Shown here piece after piece: positions 32,231 through 36,138 of a stretch of DNA of 36,138 nucleotides (its first letter is position 1; each line of letters starts with the position of its first letter). The stretch lies in contig CAZZKJ010000023.1 of the NCBI GenBank assembly GCA_964654695.1, forward strand, positions 1 through 36,138, given 5' to 3'. The DNA is from CAZZKJ01 sp964654695. GTDB lineage: Bacteria; Krumholzibacteriota; Krumholzibacteriia; WVZY01. Position numbers and translations under genes: made by a program. Below the pieces are notes generated by a model. That model was not told the origin of the DNA. It did not search any database and worked only from the letters and a program-made list of their open reading frames with translations.

Positions 32231-33493
32231 ATGCGGAAAACTATTCTCGTGATCCTTTGTATAGTCTGCGCTCCGGTCTTGATATCCCCGCTGTCGGGCT
32301 TAATCTCCTTAACAGGAAATAGTTACGTAATAGCTGCCGCCGATGCGTTGAGTCCTGTATCCTTGTTGCGGGCCGCCGATGCAAACGCCGAAGATTATGA
32401 TAAGCACTCGAGCGATGTTCCAACATCCGGCGGTAAACCGGTGTTCGCAACCAGAGCGGATGTGATGATATCTTCCGCCGAAAGCTTCATCGAATCAAAG
32501 GATTATGATTCTGCCGAAAAGATAGTGATGGATGTTACCGAAAAATACCCGGACTACGTTCCCGGATGGCTGCTTCTGGGCTACTGCCGAAGTCTTATCG
32601 GCAGATACGAGGATTCCAATGAAGCATATACAACGGCGCTGGATCTGGGAGCCGACCCCAGGACGGTCCAAACGAGAACAGCTTATAACTTCATGAAATT
32701 AAAAGAATGGTTGAAGGCCAGAAACTGCTATTTGAATATCCTGGAAATCGATCCGACCGATACAGGCTCTCTTACGCAGTTGGGATTCGCGGAAACAAAG
32801 CTCGGCAACTCGGAAAAGGCTCTTTTCTATTACGAAAAAGCCCTTGAAATCGAACCCAAAAACACATCCATTCTCTACGCGGCTTCCAAGATATTGATTA
32901 AGCTTGGAAGCGCCGCATATGCTCGGGAACTGCTTGAAAGAGCAAGTGCGATCGAACCCGACAATTCAAAATATCTTAAGAAAATTGCATCCCTGCATCT
33001 GCAGAAACAAGAATATAAACAAGCAGCTGTCATTCTAAAAAGAATCGATACGCTGGATCCCGATAGTAAAAGCAATCACCGCAATCTCGGTGTCGCGTTT
33101 TATGAGCTTGGAAATAAACGGGGGGCCAAACTGGAATTCGAAAGATATGAAACGCTCGGCGGGGATATGAAAGGACTGACCGGTCCGCTCGCGGAATGCT
33201 GCTACGAAACGGGCGAAGCCGGTAAAGCGATCAAGTATATAAAAAACGGTATTGAACGGGGAGACCAGCAGGCGTGGCTTTACTCTATTTGGGGAAAAAT
33301 GCTCGAGAAGAACAAGAATTATAATGGGGCAATCTCAAAATTTTCTAAAGCCGCGAGTCTGCATGAAGAACCATGGAGCAGCTATGCAAGGCAGCAAATT
33401 GTAAGGCAAAGACAATTGAAAAAGCGTGAGGAAATGCTTGCCAAACAAGCCGGAGGAATGTCCAAGGGGAGGAACGCCAAACACGAGGAGTGA
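32231..33493 (+). CDS. Exported tetratricopeptide-repeat protein
   Basis: 420 residues with an N-terminal signal or anchor sequence (about 4-28) and then about eight to nine TPR units from residue 75 to 385. Typical repeat endings are YYEKALEIEPKN, RASAIEPDN and RIDTLDPDS. TPR arrays scaffold protein complexes. The C-terminal tail is short and basic (RQRQLKKREEMLAKQAGG). The ATG has AGAGGTG at good spacing. The gene stands alone: it is divergent from asnB, has a sigma-54-type promoter, and ends 30 bases before a strong terminator. In polysaccharide export systems TPR proteins of this size are common assembly factors, which suits the neighbours, but no partner is identified. Confidence 0.85.
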   Translation: MRKTILVILCIVCAPVLISPLSGLISLTGNSYVIAAADALSPVSLLRAADANAEDYDKHSSDVPTSGGKPVFATRADVMISSAESFIESKDYDSAEKIVMDVTEKYPDYVPGWLLLGYCRSLIGRYEDSNEAYTTALDLGADPRTVQTRTAYNFMKLKEWLKARNCYLNILEIDPTDTGSLTQLGFAETKLGNSEKALFYYEKALEIEPKNTSILYAASKILIKLGSAAYARELLERASAIEPDNSKYLKKIASLHLQKQEYKQAAVILKRIDTLDPDSKSNHRNLGVAFYELGNKRGAKLEFERYETLGGDMKGLTGPLAECCYETGEAGKAIKYIKNGIERGDQQAWLYSIWGKMLEKNKNYNGAISKFSKAASLHEEPWSSYARQQIVRQRQLKKREEMLAKQAGGMSKGRNAKHEE

Positions 33494-33522
33494 GGCCCAC
33501 GCAGGACGCGTTTGCAGTGTCC

Positions 33523-33558
33523 AAAACCCCCTTCATTCTGTGAATGGAGGGGGTTTTT
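33523..33558. terminator. Bidirectional intrinsic terminator
   Basis: CCCCCTTCATTC (33527-33538) pairs with GAATGGAGGGGG (33542-33553) with one G-T wobble and a 3-base loop. It is flanked by AAAA on the left and TTTTT on the right, so it can end the TPR mRNA (plus) and the FemAB-like mRNA (minus). Confidence 0.9.
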
Positions 33559-33579
33559 CTTACGAAGCGGTGAAACGGA

Positions 33580-34599
33580 TCAATATAATAATTTTTTCAG
33601 GGTATTGTAAGCCAGATAGCCCGCGGCGTATTTGGGATAAGAATATATGTTTTTAAACCTGCCGAAATTAACGAGTTCCCCCATGAATTTCATTTTGAAA
33701 TCCCTGACTCCGTAGGGTTTGTTGGGATCTCCGGCACCGCCGAAATCAAAGATTTTCAATCCGTTGCCGCATCCCCAGCGAATCATATCCCATGCCAGGA
33801 GGGCATTCGCTCTTAGTATATCGCCCGCGGAACTGCTTCCGGCGAACCAATCGAAAACCCGGCCGTTGAAGACAAGGGCCGCCCGCGCCGCGATGAATTT
33901 TTCTTCATGTTTCGCAAGGGTGACCCGCAGCATCCCTTTTGGGAAAAGTTCGTCCCATGCATGTTTAAAAAGTACTTTTTCGAAGCAGGGGATATGCACT
34001 TTGGCGTATGTTTCCGATACGAGTTCGTGGAAGGCCGGAAGCAGTTCCGGACTCTGCAGTTCCAGTATTTCAATGCTTCTCTTCTCAGCCTGCCTGATGG
34101 CCTTCCGCAGGCTTTGGGATAAACTGCTCCATATAATTTCCGAGCCGTCTTCCATGTGAATCAGGCAGTTCAAATGGGGGGCAAATTTGAATCCGCTGTT
34201 AATTACAGCGGGTATAACACGATCGGCCTTGCTGACATTTCTTATCTCGGCGTATAGGACTCTCTTCGAGAGAGCTTTATTAAAAGCTCCCATCAAGAGC
34301 GGAATGTGCCTCTGCAGATATTTATCCGTAACTGCGGAATCAATAAGGATTCCGCCGTAAACAACCGCCCGCGATGCCAGGCCGGCAAGCCTTGCTCCCA
34401 AGATATTGGTTTGGACCGCGGTGACTGCCGCCATTACCCGCTTTTCTTCCACCAGGAAAAAAGCATGCGGAACATATTTGGAGGAATGCGTAAAGATATC
34501 CTGAAAATCCGGAGAGTGGAATACATTAGCGTCTGGATTTCCATTGACGAAATCACGCCAGGAATCCGGATGTAAAGAGTCGGTTACATAAATGGGCAT
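33580..34599 (-). CDS. FemAB/GNAT-like acyl or aminoacyl transferase
   Basis: 339 residues. Two GNAT-like halves are apparent: the first has DFVNGNPDANVFHSPDFQDIF, the second RKAIRQAEKRSIEI (about 155-168) followed by an Acetyltransf_6/FemAB segment, and a closing DFGGAGDPNKPYGVRDFKMKFMG. Such proteins transfer amino acids from tRNA to peptidoglycan or acyl groups to surface sugars. It differs from the exosortase-associated FemAB type, whose final motif I recall as different. There is no Shine-Dalgarno; the predicted promoter places the mRNA start about three bases before the ATG. It ends just before a shared terminator and lies 100 bases after the inositol-phosphate synthase gene. Confidence 0.78.
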   Translation of the reverse strand: MPIYVTDSLHPDSWRDFVNGNPDANVFHSPDFQDIFTHSSKYVPHAFFLVEEKRVMAAVTAVQTNILGARLAGLASRAVVYGGILIDSAVTDKYLQRHIPLLMGAFNKALSKRVLYAEIRNVSKADRVIPAVINSGFKFAPHLNCLIHMEDGSEIIWSSLSQSLRKAIRQAEKRSIEILELQSPELLPAFHELVSETYAKVHIPCFEKVLFKHAWDELFPKGMLRVTLAKHEEKFIAARAALVFNGRVFDWFAGSSSAGDILRANALLAWDMIRWGCGNGLKIFDFGGAGDPNKPYGVRDFKMKFMGELVNFGRFKNIYSYPKYAAGYLAYNTLKKLLY

Positions 34600-34608
34600 T
34601 GTAAACTA

Positions 34609-34637
34609 TTTATATTACAACGAATTCGATTCTTCAA
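34609..34637 (-). promoter_or_regulatory. Candidate promoter giving a near-leaderless FemAB-like mRNA
   Basis: On the minus strand TTGAAG (34632-34637), 17-base spacer, TATAAA (34609-34614). Standard spacing puts +1 near 34602, three bases from the ATG at 34599. The lack of any Shine-Dalgarno before this ATG agrees with leaderless translation. Confidence 0.45.
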
Positions 34638-34699
34638 GCCGGATTTTGGTTTTTTTCCTCCGGCGAACCGCAGCCTTGCAGACAAGGTGTGTAATCCCA

Positions 34700-36016
34700 T
34701 CAATCGTAGTATTCCTGCCCGAGATGAGTTATCAAGTCCTCGCCCATGAGATGACGCAGATTATTTTTGAGTTTCATGAGCTGTATAAAGAGGTCGTGCT
34801 CTGGATAAAGTTCCGGAGCGCACATGGGGCTTTTGAAAAAGAACGACAACCATTCCTGTATGCCCGATAAACCCGCTCTCTTTGCAAAATCCATAAGCAG
34901 TGCCAGATCGAGGACTATAGGAGCCGCCAGGATGCTGTCGCGGCACAGGAAATCTATCTTGATCTGCATGGGGTAGCCGAGCCACCCAAAAATATCGAGA
35001 TTGTCCCACCCTTCCTTGTTGTCTCCGCGCGGGGGATAATAATTGATTCTGACCTTGTGGTAAAGCTCGCCGTAGAGTTCGGGATACAGCTCGGGCTGCA
35101 GGATCGTATCCAGAACCGATAGCTTGCTTACCTCTTTCGATTTGAAAGATTCAGGATCGTCCAGAACTTCACCGTCGCGGTTTCCGAGAATGTTCGTGGA
35201 AAACCAGCCTCTCAAACCGATGAGCCTGGCTTTCAGTCCCGGGGCTATGATGGTTTTCATAAGAGTCTGCCCGGTTTTGAAATCCTTGCCTGCAACAGGG
35301 ACGCGGAGCTCTCTTGCGAGTTCGACCAGGGCAGGAGTTTCCGCGGAAAGATTAGGCGCGCCGTTTGCAAAAGGAATCCTGGAGGAGATTGCCGCATATG
35401 CGTAAACCATGCTTGGCGATATATCCGGGTCATTGTTCTTAAGGCCTTCTTCAAATGCTTTGATGTTTTCGTGGACGGGTTTTTGCTGCATGTAGGTTTC
35501 GGTGCTTGCACACCAGATCATTACGGCCCTGGAGCATTTCTTTTCTTTTTGCACGTTTTTAATATCTTCTTTGAGCTGTTGGGCCAGTTCCCACCAATTG
35601 GTTCCTTTCTTGACATTGGATCCGGAAAGGTTTTTTACGTACTTGTTGTCGAAAACAGCCGGCATGGGTTTGATGTTTTCCAGCGTATCTTTGACTGAAT
35701 TCAACAGGAGACGGTCCAGCACGCCTGCTTTACAGGCCGCTTCGTAACAGTTGTCTTCGAAGATATCCCATCCTGCGAACACGATATCATCGAGCCCTGC
35801 GAGCTCGATGAAGTCTTTGATCATGGGAGTTCTTTTATCGGTGCGCTTACCAAGGCGTATTGTACCCATTTGCGTCAGCGAGCCAATCGGCTCGGCTGAT
35901 CCTCGGCGTACTGCTTCGGTTCCGGCAATGAAAGTTGTGGCGACGGCTCCCAGGCCGGGAAGAAAAACGCACAGCTTTCCCTCGGGACTTTCTATTCCTG
36001 CTTTACCTTGATTCAT
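34700..36016 (-). CDS. myo-Inositol-1-phosphate synthase
   Basis: 438 residues from the ATG at 36016, which has AAAGGAG well placed; an ATG six codons upstream does not. NAD-binding loop GLGAVATT (21-28), then catalytic-region signatures GKDFKTGQT, GNRDGEVLDDPESFKSKEVSKLSVLD and FLCRDSILAAPIVLDL, matching inositol-3-phosphate synthases. The sequence is closer in layout to the roughly 430-residue Bacteroidota-type enzyme than to short actinobacterial ones (recollection). It converts glucose 6-phosphate to inositol 3-phosphate, a precursor for inositol lipids, compatible solutes or glycans. No inositol-lipid gene such as a phosphatidyltransferase follows; the next gene is FemAB-like. Confidence 0.93.
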   Translation of the reverse strand: MNQGKAGIESPEGKLCVFLPGLGAVATTFIAGTEAVRRGSAEPIGSLTQMGTIRLGKRTDKRTPMIKDFIELAGLDDIVFAGWDIFEDNCYEAACKAGVLDRLLLNSVKDTLENIKPMPAVFDNKYVKNLSGSNVKKGTNWWELAQQLKEDIKNVQKEKKCSRAVMIWCASTETYMQQKPVHENIKAFEEGLKNNDPDISPSMVYAYAAISSRIPFANGAPNLSAETPALVELARELRVPVAGKDFKTGQTLMKTIIAPGLKARLIGLRGWFSTNILGNRDGEVLDDPESFKSKEVSKLSVLDTILQPELYPELYGELYHKVRINYYPPRGDNKEGWDNLDIFGWLGYPMQIKIDFLCRDSILAAPIVLDLALLMDFAKRAGLSGIQEWLSFFFKSPMCAPELYPEHDLFIQLMKLKNNLRHLMGEDLITHLGQEYYD

Positions 36017-36040
36017 AATTGCTCCTTTATTCAAGCGCCG

Positions 36041-36062
36041 GTGCCGGGCTTGAGCCCCGCAC
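36041..36062 (-). repeat. GC-rich hairpin in the leader of the inositol-phosphate synthase gene
   Basis: GTGCGGGGC and GCCCGGCAC arms pair with one G-G mismatch around a TCAA loop, 25 bases before the ATG. No T-run follows. A TATAAT hexamer upstream on the minus strand (36117-36122) may be the -10 of this gene; its -35 would lie beyond the window edge. The hairpin could stabilise or attenuate the mRNA. Confidence 0.4.
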
Positions 36063-36138
36063 GAGAGGTCTGCAAAGGTCTTTATAACGATCTTGACTAA
36101 AATAGCAGAAGGGCATATTATAAATAAAATTTATAATA

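Noticed and set aside
28593..34599. Exosortase/PEP-CTERM polysaccharide cluster as a firm call
   Set aside because: Amidotransferase, GT4, TPR and FemAB-like genes recall such clusters, but there is no exosortase, PrsK/PrsR or PEP-CTERM substrate, and the FemAB-like C-terminus does not look like the system-specific type.
1..36138. CRISPR arrays, tRNA or rRNA genes, transposases, phage or toxin-antitoxin genes
   Set aside because: I looked for regular repeats, cloverleaf-like sequences, integrase or transposase motifs and small toxin pairs and found none that could be supported.

Overview
The window reads as chromosome of an uncultured-type, diderm (Gram-negative) bacterium of intermediate GC content. 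An OprP-like outer-membrane porin, an LpxR-type lipid A deacylase and lipoproteins point to an outer membrane. A caa3 oxidase of the A2 type, a giant Asp-box beta-propeller protein, a Bacteroides-like inositol-phosphate synthase and several uncharacterised secreted proteins give an FCB-group flavour (Bacteroidota/Zixibacteria-like), but no rRNA or marker gene is present and the phylum is not determined. I see no phage, transposon, CRISPR, tRNA or rRNA.

Region 1 (1-8658, minus strand) is a complete phosphate-starvation locus. In transcription order it holds phoB, phoR, an OprP-like porin, pstS, pstC, pstA, pstB and phoU. A regulatory gap before the porin has a good -10, an 11-bp-spaced direct repeat in place of a -35 box (candidate Pho box), and a long hairpin at the predicted 5' end of the mRNA. 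The start of another exported protein lies at the left edge.

Region 2 (8954-14280, plus strand) is a tightly overlapping respiratory operon: SCO1/SenC copper chaperone, oxidase subunits I, III, IV and II (II fused to cytochrome c), and heme o synthase. Subunit I carries the Tyr-Ser motif of A2-type oxidases. Subunit order is unusual and no heme a synthase gene is present.

Region 3 (14321-28573, plus strand) is mostly envelope and signalling: a sulfatase-fold enzyme with Thr at the nucleophile position, an LpxR homologue, a compact trio (CxxC-TM-CxxC mini-protein, DUF2085 membrane protein, GT-C glycosyltransferase), a secreted conserved protein, an orphan hybrid histidine kinase, the Asp-box protein, a small lipoprotein and a second GT-C enzyme. 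A perfect 11-bp hairpin in the DUF2085 gene looks like an intrinsic terminator for antisense transcription.

Region 4 (28593-36016) is a surface-polysaccharide-like neighbourhood: GT4 glycosyltransferase and AsnB-type amidotransferase (minus), a TPR protein (plus) behind a strong candidate sigma-54 promoter with upstream dyads, a bidirectional terminator, a FemAB/GNAT-like transferase with a predicted near-leaderless promoter, and myo-inositol-1-phosphate synthase (minus). I found no clear-cut new defence or mobile system. The least explained items are the zinc-ribbon/DUF2085 trio with its antisense terminator, the sigma-54 TPR gene, and the Thr-type sulfatase-fold protein.
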